Numbered from the stretch's first letter, positions 1-7,462 are shown. The stretch: 21,892 nt of DNA from Pseudomonadota bacterium (GCA_023412745.1 JAEZBZ010000056.1:1-21892); one strand, 5' to 3'. The notes: a model not told the origin generated them from the letters alone. Translations and numbers: made by a program.

Positions 1-1429
1 ACATCAGACCCTGCAGGATGCCCGACACCCACATCGACGTGATGTAGAGAAGGATGCCGACGGTCGCGATCCAAAAGTGCCATTCGACGAGCCGCAGCGA
101 GTACAGGCCTTCGCGCTTCCACAGCCAGGGAACCAGGCAGTAGACGGCGCCGAAGGAGACCATGGCGACCCAGCCGAGCGCACCGGAATGCACGTGGCCG
201 ATGGTCCAGTCGGTGTAGTGGCTGAGCGAGTTCACCGCCTTGATCGACATCAGCGGGCCCTCGAAGGTCGACATGCCGTAGAAGGCAACCGACACCACCA
301 GCAACCGCACGACGGGATCGGTGCGCAGCTTGTCCCAGGCGCCCGACAGCGTCATCAGGCCGTTGATCATGCCGCCCCACGAGGGCATCCACAGCATGAT
401 CGAGAAGGTCATGCCGAGCGTCTGCGCCCAGTCCGGCAACGCCGTGTAGTGAAGATGGTGCGGACCGGCCCAGATGTAGATGAAGATCAGCGTCCAGAAG
501 TGCACGATGGACAGGCGATAGGAATAGACCGGCCGCTCCACGCGCTTCGGGATGAAGTAGTACATGATGCCGAGGAAGCCGGCGGTCAGGAAGAAGCCGA
601 CCGCGTTGTGGCCGTACCACCATTGCGTCATCGCATCCTGCACGCCGGAGAACAGCACGTAACTCTGCGAGCCGGTCAGCGACACCGGGATCGCAAGGTT
701 GTTGACGATGTGCAGCATCGCGATGGTGACGATGAACGCCAGGTAGAACCAGTTCGCGACGTAGATGTGCGGTTCGCGGCGACGGAAGATCGTGCCGAGG
801 AATACCAGCAGGTACACGACCCAGACGATGGTCAGCCACAGGTCGGCGTACCATTCGGGTTCGGCGTATTCCTTGCTCTGGGTGACTCCGAGCAGATAGC
901 CCGTGCCGGCGATGAGAATGAAAAGCTGATAACCCCAGACGACGAAGTAGGGCGCCCAGCGGCCCGGCATGCGGGCGTGACACGTGCGCTGCACCACATA
1001 CAGAGAAGTGGCGATCAGCACGTTGCCGCCGAAGGCGAAAATCACCGCCGAGGTGTGCAGCGGGCGCAGACGGCCGAATGTCGTCCAGGGCAGATCGAGG
1101 TTCAGGGCCGGAATGGCCATCTGCCATGCGATGATGTCACCGACGAGGAACCCGGCAACGCCCCAGATCACCGCCGCGATGGTCGCGACGCGGATGGGGC
1201 CGTCGAAGTATCCGGTCTCGTCGGGCGAATACTCCTTCAAGCCGAACGATGTCTTGAGAATGAATGCGCCGCCGGCGATGCAACTCAGTGCGAGCAGCGT
1301 GCCGTGAAATGCCATCGCGGATTCGTTGGATCCGATCGCCAAAATCAAGCCAATGACCAACCCGACCACACATCCGAACACCGAAACGGCGTCGGCGAAG
1401 GCGCGCCGTTCGACTGCCGTGTCTGTCAT
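1..1429 (-). CDS. ccoN: cbb3-type cytochrome c oxidase subunit I (CcoN/FixN), 3' end outside the window
   Basis: Catalytic heme-copper subunit of the high-affinity cbb3 oxidase, an inner-membrane enzyme that reduces O2 under micro-oxic conditions. About 476 residues are visible and the C-terminus is cut by the window edge; full CcoN proteins are usually about 540-550 residues. Visible landmarks are a heme b histidine near residue 125 (RLRPLH), the CuB histidine near 274 (WWYGHN), the CuB pair near 324-325 (AGPHHLHY), a tyrosine near 318 that fits the Tyr-His cross-link position, and the heme ligands near 412 and 414 (GHVHSG). The spacing between these sites agrees with characterised cbb3 oxidases. 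The ATG at 1429 begins MTDTAVERRA and lies downstream of a perfect FixK box (1512-1525). ccoO, ccoQ and ccoP are expected beyond the left edge. The forward-strand open frame over the same bases is a shadow. Confidence 0.97.
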   Translation of the reverse strand, partial: MTDTAVERRAFADAVSVFGCVVGLVIGLILAIGSNESAMAFHGTLLALSCIAGGAFILKTSFGLKEYSPDETGYFDGPIRVATIAAVIWGVAGFLVGDIIAWQMAIPALNLDLPWTTFGRLRPLHTSAVIFAFGGNVLIATSLYVVQRTCHARMPGRWAPYFVVWGYQLFILIAGTGYLLGVTQSKEYAEPEWYADLWLTIVWVVYLLVFLGTIFRRREPHIYVANWFYLAFIVTIAMLHIVNNLAIPVSLTGSQSYVLFSGVQDAMTQWWYGHNAVGFFLTAGFLGIMYYFIPKRVERPVYSYRLSIVHFWTLIFIYIWAGPHHLHYTALPDWAQTLGMTFSIMLWMPSWGGMINGLMTLSGAWDKLRTDPVVRLLVVSVAFYGMSTFEGPLMSIKAVNSLSHYTDWTIGHVHSGALGWVAMVSFGAVYCLVPWLWKREGLYSLRLVEWHFWIATVGILLYITSMWVSGILQGLM

Positions 1430-1511
1430 TCTGAAAGCCCTCTATGTTTCGTCCGTTCGCGATGCTGCTCTGCACCATCAGCGATATGAAGTTTGTGCCG
1501 GCGGGCTGGCC

Positions 1512-1525
1512 TTGATCTTGGTCAA
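1512..1525 (-). promoter_or_regulatory. FixK/FNR box upstream of ccoN
   Basis: TTGACCAAGATCAA on the reverse strand is a perfect TTGA-N6-TCAA site. Its centre is about 89 bases upstream of the ccoN start. If a class II FixK promoter initiates about 41 bases downstream of the site centre, the leader would be about 48 bases. This is the standard control of fixNOQP operons in rhizobia. Confidence 0.85.
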
Positions 1526-1588
1526 AACCCAATGGTCTGCGGCGTCTTGACTGTTGAGCAGGCGTGAGACGCGCGCAGACGGCGGAGA

Positions 1589-1616
1589 AAGGGAAAGGCG
1601 CCGGGGGACGGCGCCT
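1589..1616 (-). terminator. probable terminator of fixK
   Basis: On the reverse strand, AGGCGCCG and CGGCGCCT form a perfect 8-bp GC-rich stem (1596-1616) with a 5-base loop, followed by the T-rich stretch TTCCCTTTCTC. It lies about 16 bases past the fixK stop codon and before the ccoN promoter, so it would separate the two transcription units. Confidence 0.6.
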
Positions 1617-1631
1617 CGGCAGGAAGGATCG

Positions 1632-2357
1632 TTAGTCGCAGGCCGAATGCCCGCCGTTGGCGAGCATTTCGAGTTGTCCACTCTGGAGCAGGTGGACCTG
1701 GTTGCACTGGGGCAGGTCGAGCAGGCCCATGGATCTCAGCTTCGTGAACGTCCGGCTGACGGTTTCGATCGTCAGTCCAAGGAAATCGCCGATATCGGTG
1801 CGCGTCATCGGCAACTCGATCCGCATGGGATCGAAACCGTTACGCGCGTTGCGCCGCGACAGGGCGAGGAGGAAGCTGGCGACACGCTCGATGGCACTGC
1901 GCTGGCCGGTGGTCAGCATGAGATCGCGCGTTGCGGCCAGTTCGCGCGCCAGCACTTCATACAACTTGAAACCGAGCGCCGGGTTTTCGGTTGCCGACTG
2001 ACGCAGCTTGGCGATCGGCAGGCAACGAACGCGGGTCGCACGCGTCGCCTGCGCGTTCATCATGTGCTCGCCCTCGATGCCGAGGCCGACGAGATCACCC
2101 GGGAAGGCGAAACCCATTACCTGGCGGCGGCCGTCGGCGAGCACCTTGAACAGCGCGATCGCGCCGGTCTCGACGCGATAGAGGTGGGTGGCGGCGTCGC
2201 CATCGGCGAACAGGAATTCCTTGGCCTCTACCCGCTGGAGCGATGCGCGGGCCAAGCTCTGGTCGAGGTCCGAGATGGGCGCTGCGATGGTTGTCGCGGA
2301 AGCGCGCGCACCGTGTGCGCCATGGCTCGTATAGGTGTGATCGCTCCAGGCCAGCAT
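1632..2357 (-). CDS. fixK: FixK-type Crp/Fnr transcriptional regulator
   Basis: DNA-binding activator of micro-oxic genes. The 241-residue protein has a cyclic-nucleotide-binding-like fold (about 30-150), a dimerisation helix and a helix-turn-helix at about 183-207 (TRTDIGDFLGLTIETVSRTF) with the E..SR recognition pattern of FNR/FixK proteins, which read TTGA-N6-TCAA. The only cysteines are near 112, 218 and 240. The N-terminal iron-sulfur cysteine cluster of FNR/FnrN is absent, so it probably does not sense oxygen itself and depends on upstream control. I chose the ATG at 2357 because AAGGAG lies 7 bases before it. An in-frame ATG at 2375 would add six residues but has a poorer ribosome site. 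A K-box-like repeat lies about 81 bases upstream. Its likely targets in this window are ccoN, the gene at 2481 and the cytochrome c gene at 19119. Confidence 0.92.
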   Translation of the reverse strand: MLAWSDHTYTSHGAHGARASATTIAAPISDLDQSLARASLQRVEAKEFLFADGDAATHLYRVETGAIALFKVLADGRRQVMGFAFPGDLVGLGIEGEHMMNAQATRATRVRCLPIAKLRQSATENPALGFKLYEVLARELAATRDLMLTTGQRSAIERVASFLLALSRRNARNGFDPMRIELPMTRTDIGDFLGLTIETVSRTFTKLRSMGLLDLPQCNQVHLLQSGQLEMLANGGHSACD

Positions 2358-2437
2358 CGATGGGCTCCTTCTCATTTGCTGAGCCCGGCTAATCGATCAT
2401 GTCCTCGTCATGTGCGTGCCCCTGTGGCGTATCGAAT

Positions 2438-2453
2438 TGTAATAGTTTGTAAC
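2438..2453 (-). promoter_or_regulatory. K-box-like direct repeat upstream of fixK (candidate FxkR site)
   Basis: On the reverse strand the site reads GTTACA-AACT-ATTACA, two hexamers in direct orientation with a 10-base period, about 81 bases upstream of the fixK start. From memory, the R. etli K-box bound by the response regulator FxkR is GTTACA-N4-GTTACA, so this differs by one base. The repeat and its position are seen directly. Assignment to FxkR rests on that recalled consensus and on the FxkR-like gene nearby. Confidence 0.6.
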
Positions 2454-2480
2454 AGCGCCCGTGCGGGTGGCGTCGGTGTC

Positions 2481-2933
2481 TCAGCCGTTGACCAGATCGT
2501 GCACGCCGACCGGATGGCAGCTGTGTGCCAGTAGCGCGTCATAGGCGTTGCGTTCGGCGGTATCGTCGGACAGCTCGACCCATAGAACGATGCGCCCGGC
2601 CAGGACGGATTGCTGCACCTGCTCGGCGTGTCGCGCGATCAGCCATGACTGCAGGGCGGTTGCCAGCGTCTCCGCGCCGACGCCTGCACGGGCCGTGAGG
2701 CGATCGGCGAGGATGCCGTGCGAGCAGCAGATGCGCTCAGGCGTGCCGGCGAACACCAGATCCTGCTCCGGACGCGAGACGCAGGCCGTGAGCGATGCCG
2801 GCTTCTGCTGGCAGATCCGCGCGAGGCAGAGACAGTTAAAGGCAGCATCGGCGAGACCTTTGGCGCGCAGATCGCGGATTGCCCCCTGCAAGTCGCCCCA
2901 GTTGTCGAAACTCGTGACCGCGAAACGAAGCAT
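2481..2933 (-). CDS. uncharacterised protein of the FixK regulon
   Basis: A 150-residue cytoplasmic protein of unknown function with no signal peptide or membrane segment. It starts MLRFAVTSFDNWGDLQGAIR and ends PVGVHDLVNG. The pattern of an N-terminal beta strand plus an 'AI.DL...G' helix and a C-terminal 'H...V..G.IVLWV' strand faintly recalls general-stress proteins of the GSP17M/DUF1269 type, but this is a weak resemblance. It has seven cysteines, including CLC and CC pairs. The frame is open to 3023, but a start there would lie inside a FixK box (3017-3030). Transcription from that box would begin near 2982, so I chose the ATG at 2933. The ribosome site there is weak. A small hairpin (2948-2963) would lie in the leader. 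Confidence 0.72.
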   Translation of the reverse strand: MLRFAVTSFDNWGDLQGAIRDLRAKGLADAAFNCLCLARICQQKPASLTACVSRPEQDLVFAGTPERICCSHGILADRLTARAGVGAETLATALQSWLIARHAEQVQQSVLAGRIVLWVELSDDTAERNAYDALLAHSCHPVGVHDLVNG

Positions 2934-3016
2934 CGATTGTCCAGTCGGGCGAATAGTTTCGCCTCGCAGTGTTGAAGCACGGCGCCCAGATTGATCTGCG
3001 ACACCCCGTTCGTAGA

Positions 3017-3030
3017 TTGACATGGATCAA
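3017..3030 (-). promoter_or_regulatory. FixK/FNR box, proximal, upstream of the unknown gene at 2481
   Basis: TTGATCCATGTCAA on the reverse strand is a perfect TTGA-N6-TCAA site. Its centre is about 90 bases upstream of the ATG at 2933, nearly the same distance as the ccoN box from its start. This argues for a class II FixK promoter and against the longer reading frame. Confidence 0.8.
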
Positions 3031-3134
3031 ATACAGTCCCGGTAGCGCAAATATCCGTGGCCCTACGTGCAAGTCGGCGTGCGCAAGCCCACGTGTTCAA
3101 TGCGTGAGGAAAGCCGATATCGGCAAACGCCGCC

Positions 3135-3148
3135 TTGATTGCGATCAA
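3135..3148 (-). promoter_or_regulatory. FixK/FNR box, distal, between hfixL and the unknown gene
   Basis: TTGATCGCAATCAA (reverse strand) is a perfect, fully symmetric FNR-type site, TTGAT-N4-ATCAA. It lies 13 bases past the hfixL stop and 118 bases upstream of the proximal box. No gene starts within the usual leader distance, so it may be a second activator site for the gene at 2481 or the promoter of a short untranslated transcript. Confidence 0.7.
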
Positions 3149-3161
3149 GCGCGGCAATGGC

Positions 3162-4772
3162 TCATCCCTGAGGCTTGCCGAGGATATCGCGCAGCGCGGT
3201 CACGAGATCTGTCTGCTGGTAGGGCTTGCGCAGCACCTTCAATTGCGGGCGATCGCGTTCATCGCCGTGGATCAGTTCCTCAGCGTAACCCGATGTCAGC
3301 AGCACCTTGATGCCGGGTCGCAGGTCATGCGCCCGCTGCGCAACGTCCCGCCCCGATAATCCGCCCGGCATGACGAGATCGGTGAAGATCAGATCGACAG
3401 GCAAGCCGCGGTTCAGGATATCCAGCGCCGCCGGACCATCGCTGGCCTCCAGCACAGTATATCCGATCATTTCCAGCCGGCGGATGGTGAGCTTGCGCAC
3501 GCGCGCGTCATCCTCGACCACCAGGATGGTTTCGCGCGCATTGGGGTCGGTCTCGTTGGCTGGCTTGCCCCGCAGGGAGGATGCCGAACCCTCGTCCGAG
3601 CGTGGCAGGTAGAGGTTGATCGTGGTGCCGTGGCCGACTTCGCTATAGATCGCGACGTGGCCGCCCGACTGTTTGACGAAGCCGTACACCATCGGCAGCC
3701 CCAGGCCGGTGCCGCGGCCTTTCTCCTTCGTCGTGAAGAATGGCTCGAAAACGCGGTCGCGCACCTCCGGCGTCATGCCGCTGCCGGTGTCGGAGATCGA
3801 CAACTGCACATACTCGCCGGGTTTCAACTCCGGTTGCACGAGGGCGTGGTCCGCGTCCAGCGTGATGTTGCGCGTTTCGACGACCAGCTTGCCTCCATTC
3901 GGCATGGCATCGCGCGCATTGACCGCCAGATTGATGATGGCGCTCTGGAACTGGGCCGGATCGGCGCGCGTCAACCACACGTCGTGCGCCAGCGAGGTCG
4001 ATAGCGCGATGTGATGCCCCAGCGTCCGCCGCAGCATGTTCGTGATGCCTACGACCAGGTCGTTCAGCTGGATCACCTGCGGGTCCATATGGCGGCGGCG
4101 TGCGAAGGTCAGGAGCTGATCGGTCAGCTTCGATCCGAGCGCGGCGGCGTCGCGGGCGTCGGCCAGCAGTGCGCGCGAGGTATCGTCCTGAAGCCGCATC
4201 TCCAGCAGTTCGAGATTGCCGCTGATCACCAGTAGTAGGTTGTTGAAGTCGTGCGCAATGCCGCCCGTGAGCTGGCCTACGGCCTCCATCTTCTGCACGT
4301 GAGCAAGTCGGCGTTCGCTCTCGCGCAGTGCTTCCTCGACGTGCTTGCGGTCGGAGATGTCATAGACCATGCCGGTAAAATAGCGCCGGCCCTCTGCCCA
4401 GAACTCGCTTACCGACAGATGCACCGGGAACGTGGTGCCGTCCTTGCGCCGTCCGCTGACCTCCCGGCCGATGCCGATGATCTTGCGTTCGCCGGTTGTC
4501 CTGTAGTTGGCGATGTAGCCGTCATGCTCGGCCCGGTAGGGCTCCGGCATCAGAACCTTGACGTTTTCTCCGAGCAGCTCCGCCGCATCGTAGCCGAAGA
4601 GGCGCTCCGTTGCCGGATTGACGCTCTCGATCAGCCCGCGATCGTCGATCGTGACAATCGCCGTGACCGCCGATTCAAGGATCCCGAGCAGCTTCGTGGC
4701 CTGCGCTTCAGGCGACGGCGACGAATCTGAATTATGCGTCATATCGGGTCCCGAATGACTTGCGTTGGACAT
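3162..4772 (-). CDS. hfixL: hybrid FixL-like heme-PAS sensor histidine kinase with C-terminal receiver (hFixL)
   Basis: Oxygen-sensing kinase of 536 residues with no obvious transmembrane segment, so probably soluble. The order is PAS (about 28-142), dimerisation/phosphoacceptor domain with H174 (GGIAHDFNN), ATPase domain (N box NLAVNARDAM near 281-290; DTGSGM near 328-333; FFTTKEKGRGTGLGLP near 345-360), then a receiver domain (about 414-533) with acidic pair ED/D near 420-421, D465 (FTDLVMP) and K516. H83 (RAEHDGYI) and R103 (IIGIGR) are exactly 20 residues apart, like the heme ligand H200 and the distal R220 of Bradyrhizobium FixL, so heme binding is likely. At positions aligned with R206 and H214 of that protein this one has N and K. 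The reading frame is open to 5354, but that part is antisense to fxkR. A start at 4742 (MTHNSD) is possible. Confidence 0.92.
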   Translation of the reverse strand: MSNASHSGPDMTHNSDSSPSPEAQATKLLGILESAVTAIVTIDDRGLIESVNPATERLFGYDAAELLGENVKVLMPEPYRAEHDGYIANYRTTGERKIIGIGREVSGRRKDGTTFPVHLSVSEFWAEGRRYFTGMVYDISDRKHVEEALRESERRLAHVQKMEAVGQLTGGIAHDFNNLLLVISGNLELLEMRLQDDTSRALLADARDAAALGSKLTDQLLTFARRRHMDPQVIQLNDLVVGITNMLRRTLGHHIALSTSLAHDVWLTRADPAQFQSAIINLAVNARDAMPNGGKLVVETRNITLDADHALVQPELKPGEYVQLSISDTGSGMTPEVRDRVFEPFFTTKEKGRGTGLGLPMVYGFVKQSGGHVAIYSEVGHGTTINLYLPRSDEGSASSLRGKPANETDPNARETILVVEDDARVRKLTIRRLEMIGYTVLEASDGPAALDILNRGLPVDLIFTDLVMPGGLSGRDVAQRAHDLRPGIKVLLTSGYAEELIHGDERDRPQLKVLRKPYQQTDLVTALRDILGKPQG

Positions 4773-4867
4773 GAATATTAGGTCACGTTGATTGACCGGC
4801 GCAACGCCGCTAGGTAGGGGGCAAAGCGACGCGCGCGCACCCGGGAAACGGCAGATATTCATGTCCA
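4766..4867. repeat. 13-bp perfect inverted repeat spanning the hfixL-fxkR divergent promoter
   Basis: TGGACATGAATAT at 4766-4778 is the exact reverse complement of ATATTCATGTCCA at 4855-4867, with 76 bases between. The left arm contains the hfixL start codon (on the reverse strand) and the right arm contains an ATG 26 bases before the fxkR start. It could be a paired operator, a looping site or a small inverted duplication. Confidence 0.75.
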
Positions 4868-4890
4868 TGGCAACGAATGGCATGCGATGA
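4861..4890 (+). other. nine-codon leader reading frame overlapping the fxkR start
   Basis: ATG TCC ATG ... CGA TGA encodes MSMATNGMR, and its stop codon overlaps the fxkR ATG as ATGA. It begins in the right arm of the inverted repeat. If translated it would couple to fxkR, whose own ribosome site is weak. It may equally be chance. Confidence 0.3.
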
Positions 4891-5600
4891 CGGCAGAGCA
4901 GCATATTCTGGTCGTGGACGATGACGCCAAGGTGCGGACCCTGCTGCGGCGATGCTTCGAAGGTGAGGGCTTTGCCGTTTCCGAGGCCGAGAACGGCGCT
5001 GAACTCTATGACGTCCTGAACCGGCAGGCCGTGTCGCTTATCACGCTCGACCTGGGGCTCGGCAAGGAGAACGGTCTCGATCTGGCGCGCGACATTCGCC
5101 GCGATCACACCGTGCCGATCATCATGCTGACGGGCAAGGGCGACGCCATCGATCGGGTGGTCGGGTTGGAACTCGGAGCCGACGATTATCTGGCCAAACC
5201 GTTTGAATTGCGCGAGCTTTTGGCCCGCGTCCGTGCTGTGTTGCGGCGAACTGGCGGCGCGTCGGAAGCGGGGCGCACCGATCAATGCTACGTGTTTGCG
5301 GATTGGCTGTTCAACATTCCGCAGCGCAGTCTGCAGCGTCAGAGCGGCGCACACCAGGATCTAACCACCAGCGAGTTCAACCTGCTCGAAGCATTCGTCA
5401 AGCGGCCGCATCGCGTGCTGTCGCGGGACGAGATCATGGATCTGCTGAAAGGGCACGATTGGTCGCCGCTGGACCGCTCGATCGACAATCTGGTTGCCCG
5501 ACTGCGCAAGAAGATTGAGCAAGACCCCGACCAGCCGCGCCTGATCAAGACCGTTCGCGGCATCGGCTACACCTTTGCCGGCGACGTAAAGCGGACTTAG
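4887..5600 (+). CDS. fxkR: OmpR/PhoB-family response regulator, FxkR-like
   Basis: A 237-residue two-component response regulator. The receiver domain (about 5-120) has the acidic pair near D11-D13, the phosphoacceptor D55 (LITLDLGLG), T82 (MLTGKGD) and K104 (LAKPFE). The C-terminal winged helix (about 140-232) carries the usual DLTTSEFNLLEAF and SIDNLVARLRKKIE helices and the RGIGYTF hairpin. It is divergent from the hybrid FixL kinase with a 114-base promoter region. This pairing matches hFixL-FxkR of R. etli, where FxkR replaces FixJ and activates fixK; FixJ is a NarL-type regulator, so this is not FixJ. The partner and target are inferred from neighbourhood and from the K-box-like site before fixK. 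The ATG at 4887 has a weak ribosome site and overlaps a nine-codon leader frame. Confidence 0.88.
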   Translation: MTAEQHILVVDDDAKVRTLLRRCFEGEGFAVSEAENGAELYDVLNRQAVSLITLDLGLGKENGLDLARDIRRDHTVPIIMLTGKGDAIDRVVGLELGADDYLAKPFELRELLARVRAVLRRTGGASEAGRTDQCYVFADWLFNIPQRSLQRQSGAHQDLTTSEFNLLEAFVKRPHRVLSRDEIMDLLKGHDWSPLDRSIDNLVARLRKKIEQDPDQPRLIKTVRGIGYTFAGDVKRT

Positions 5601-5602
5601 GT

Positions 5603-5627
5603 TTCGCCCATTGAGGCCTTGGGCGAA
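5603..5627 (+). terminator. hairpin after fxkR, possible terminator
   Basis: TTCGCCCA (5603-5610) and TGGGCGAA (5620-5627) form a perfect 8-bp stem with a 9-base loop, two bases after the fxkR stop codon. No T-run follows on the forward strand; an A-run follows instead, so termination efficiency is uncertain. Confidence 0.4.
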
Positions 5628-5719
5628 CTAAAAAGCCGCTTGGCGTATGGTGTCAGCCAAGAAGCTATGACGACTTGAGATGCATACCCTGACGGCCAGC
5701 GGCATCCCTGGCCAGCGTC

Positions 5720-6142
5720 ATGTCTAGCGGTCGATTGTCCATGCGCTATGCCATTCCCCGCGCTAACGCCACGGTAGATCCGGAGTACCTGCGGCTGCTG
5801 GAACGGCTGCAGCAGTCGGCTATTCGGCTCGACGCGCGCTACCGCATTCCGCTGATACAGGTTCACATCGGCTGGGACGCGATCATCGGGCTGGTGCCGA
5901 TCGCAGGCGATATCATTTCGTTGCTGCTCAGCACTGACGTCTTGCGCCAGGCGCGATCGCTGGGTGCCGACGGCCGCCTGATGCGAAGGATGGCAGCGAA
6001 CGTGGTGGTAGATGCGCTTCTGGGCGCGATACCCATCGTCGGATCCGTGTTTGATGTGTTTTACCGGGCCAACATGCGCAACATGCGCTTGCTGCTCGAT
6101 GAAATCGAACGTCAACGTCAAGGGCGGGGCCATTTGGAGTAA
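5720..6142 (+). CDS. DUF4112 family membrane protein
   Basis: A 140-residue protein whose molecular role is unknown. It carries the DUF4112 signature: LDARYRIPLIQVHIGWDAIIGLVPIAGD (about 37-65), a hydrophobic stretch, then MAANVVVDALLGAIPIVGSVFDVFYRANMRN (about 92-122) and a charged C-terminus. The two G.IP.VG/GD repeats flank short hydrophobic hairpins that probably insert in the inner membrane. The length is normal for the family. The ATG at 5720 is the first in frame; ATG at 5741 is an alternative, and neither has a clear ribosome site. It stands alone between fxkR and the L,D-transpeptidase, with no operon partner evident. Confidence 0.85.
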   Translation: MSSGRLSMRYAIPRANATVDPEYLRLLERLQQSAIRLDARYRIPLIQVHIGWDAIIGLVPIAGDIISLLLSTDVLRQARSLGADGRLMRRMAANVVVDALLGAIPIVGSVFDVFYRANMRNMRLLLDEIERQRQGRGHLE

Positions 6143-6356
6143 CGTCCGTCGACGGATCATGTGCGCTTGGGCGAGTCGTGGGAATTGCTCAACCTTTGCG
6201 AGTGCTTGGCTGCCGCATCTCAGCCTGTTTCGATCCTGTCTTTCGCCGCAAACCCAGGATAGATAAGATTCCATTGCGTTGTCTGGTTCGTGTCGCAGAA
6301 GCGAATCAGTCATGTTCCGCGTCAGTGCCGATGACTGCGGAAGCCGCGGAGAAGAG

Positions 6357-7415
6357 ATGAGGCGGAGTAACTTCAAGCTCCTTTTGATTGGGTCGATCGT
6401 CTCCATTGGGACAGCAGCGGGCACGCTCGCGCTGGATCATGCTGGTGTCATCAGCCTGGTCCCGGCCTCCGAGATGCCCAAGGTCGAGGCGCCACCGCCG
6501 ATTTCCGCCGCTTTGCCGATGCCTGCCCCGCGCAGAGCCATCGATATGCTCGCGTATCTGGCGCCCGGGTCGGCGCCGCTGCAACTTCCTTCGCCGCAAG
6601 AAGCGTTCGAAGAGGTGATCGCGGACGCCGAGCAGGAATCCGAACCGGAAGGCGCCGCCGTACTGGATGCCTGGCTGACGGAGACCGAAGAGACGGACGA
6701 CGTGACCGCCGGGTCGCCGTCCAATCTTTCCGGGCAGTCGCGTCCCCGTCCCATGCCGCGGCACACTCCAGCACTGGCAAAGCGCCTGGCGCAGATCTCG
6801 CCAGGGGCCAAGATGCGGCTGGCAGCGAAATTCAAGATGGCCGGGTTCATGGCTGATCCGGCAGAGATCGGTTTTATAGCGATCAAGGACGAACGCACGA
6901 TCGAATTGCACGCGCGCGCCGAAAGCGGCGAGTGGACGTTCATTCATCGCTATCCCGTATTGGCGGCAAGTGGTGGGCTGGGTCCGAAGCTGCGCCAGGG
7001 CGACAAGCAGGTGCCGGAAGGCGTCTATAACATCTCGTTTCTCAATCCACAGAGCCGCTATCACGTCTCGCTGCGGGTCAATTACCCGAATGCATTTGAC
7101 CGGAAGATGGCCGCCGCGGATGGTCGCTCCAAGCTTGGCGGCGATATCATGATTCACGGCAAGGCCGTTTCCGCCGGCTGTCTGGCTGTCGGCGACGAGG
7201 CCGCGGAGGAATTGTTTGTCCTGGCCGCGCAAACTGGACTGCAGAATATCCGGATGATCATCGCGCCGACCGACCTGCGTCTGCGCAGCGCGCCGAGCCT
7301 TCAGGCCGGCGATCCGTCATGGCTGCCGACGCTCTACTCGGAAGTGCAGACCGCAATGGCGGATTTCAAGGCGCCGCCGCGCACCGGTCTGCTTTCGTCG
7401 CTGTTCGGGATTTAG
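6357..7415 (+). CDS. L,D-transpeptidase family protein (YkuD domain)
   Basis: Probable periplasmic enzyme that cross-links peptidoglycan or attaches proteins to it, using a catalytic cysteine. The 352-residue protein has an N-terminal hydrophobic segment (about 7-26, signal anchor or signal peptide), a low-complexity Pro/Ala/Glu-rich linker (about 40-140), then the YkuD domain (about 170-305). The active-site motif HGKAVSAGC has H267 and C275, matching the HG...S.GC family signature; PEGVY is also present. A longer frame from 6279 is open, but the ATG at 6357 has GGAG about 5 bases before it and starts a proper membrane-targeting segment (MRRSNFKLLLIG). The C-terminal 47 residues lie outside the domain and have no recognisable motif. 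It ends 87 bases before the convergent thioesterase gene. Confidence 0.88.
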   Translation: MRRSNFKLLLIGSIVSIGTAAGTLALDHAGVISLVPASEMPKVEAPPPISAALPMPAPRRAIDMLAYLAPGSAPLQLPSPQEAFEEVIADAEQESEPEGAAVLDAWLTETEETDDVTAGSPSNLSGQSRPRPMPRHTPALAKRLAQISPGAKMRLAAKFKMAGFMADPAEIGFIAIKDERTIELHARAESGEWTFIHRYPVLAASGGLGPKLRQGDKQVPEGVYNISFLNPQSRYHVSLRVNYPNAFDRKMAAADGRSKLGGDIMIHGKAVSAGCLAVGDEAAEELFVLAAQTGLQNIRMIIAPTDLRLRSAPSLQAGDPSWLPTLYSEVQTAMADFKAPPRTGLLSSLFGI

Positions 7416-7462
7416 AATCCTACCTGCGGAGATTTGAAGCCAGGGGGGCGCGTCCGATCCCT

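Noticed and set aside
77..1489. Long forward open frame of 470 codons
   Set aside because: It is antisense to ccoN, which has all heme and copper ligands; the forward translation is rich in H, R, D and Q with no known motif.
2934..3023. Longer start for the unknown gene at 3023
   Set aside because: That ATG lies inside a perfect FixK box, and the likely transcript start is downstream of it.
4773..5354. N-terminal extension of the hybrid kinase frame up to 5354
   Set aside because: It runs antisense through the response regulator gene and has no domain; the PAS domain begins soon after the ATG at 4772.
6306..7232. Reverse open frame of 308 codons
   Set aside because: It is antisense to the L,D-transpeptidase, whose catalytic motif is intact.
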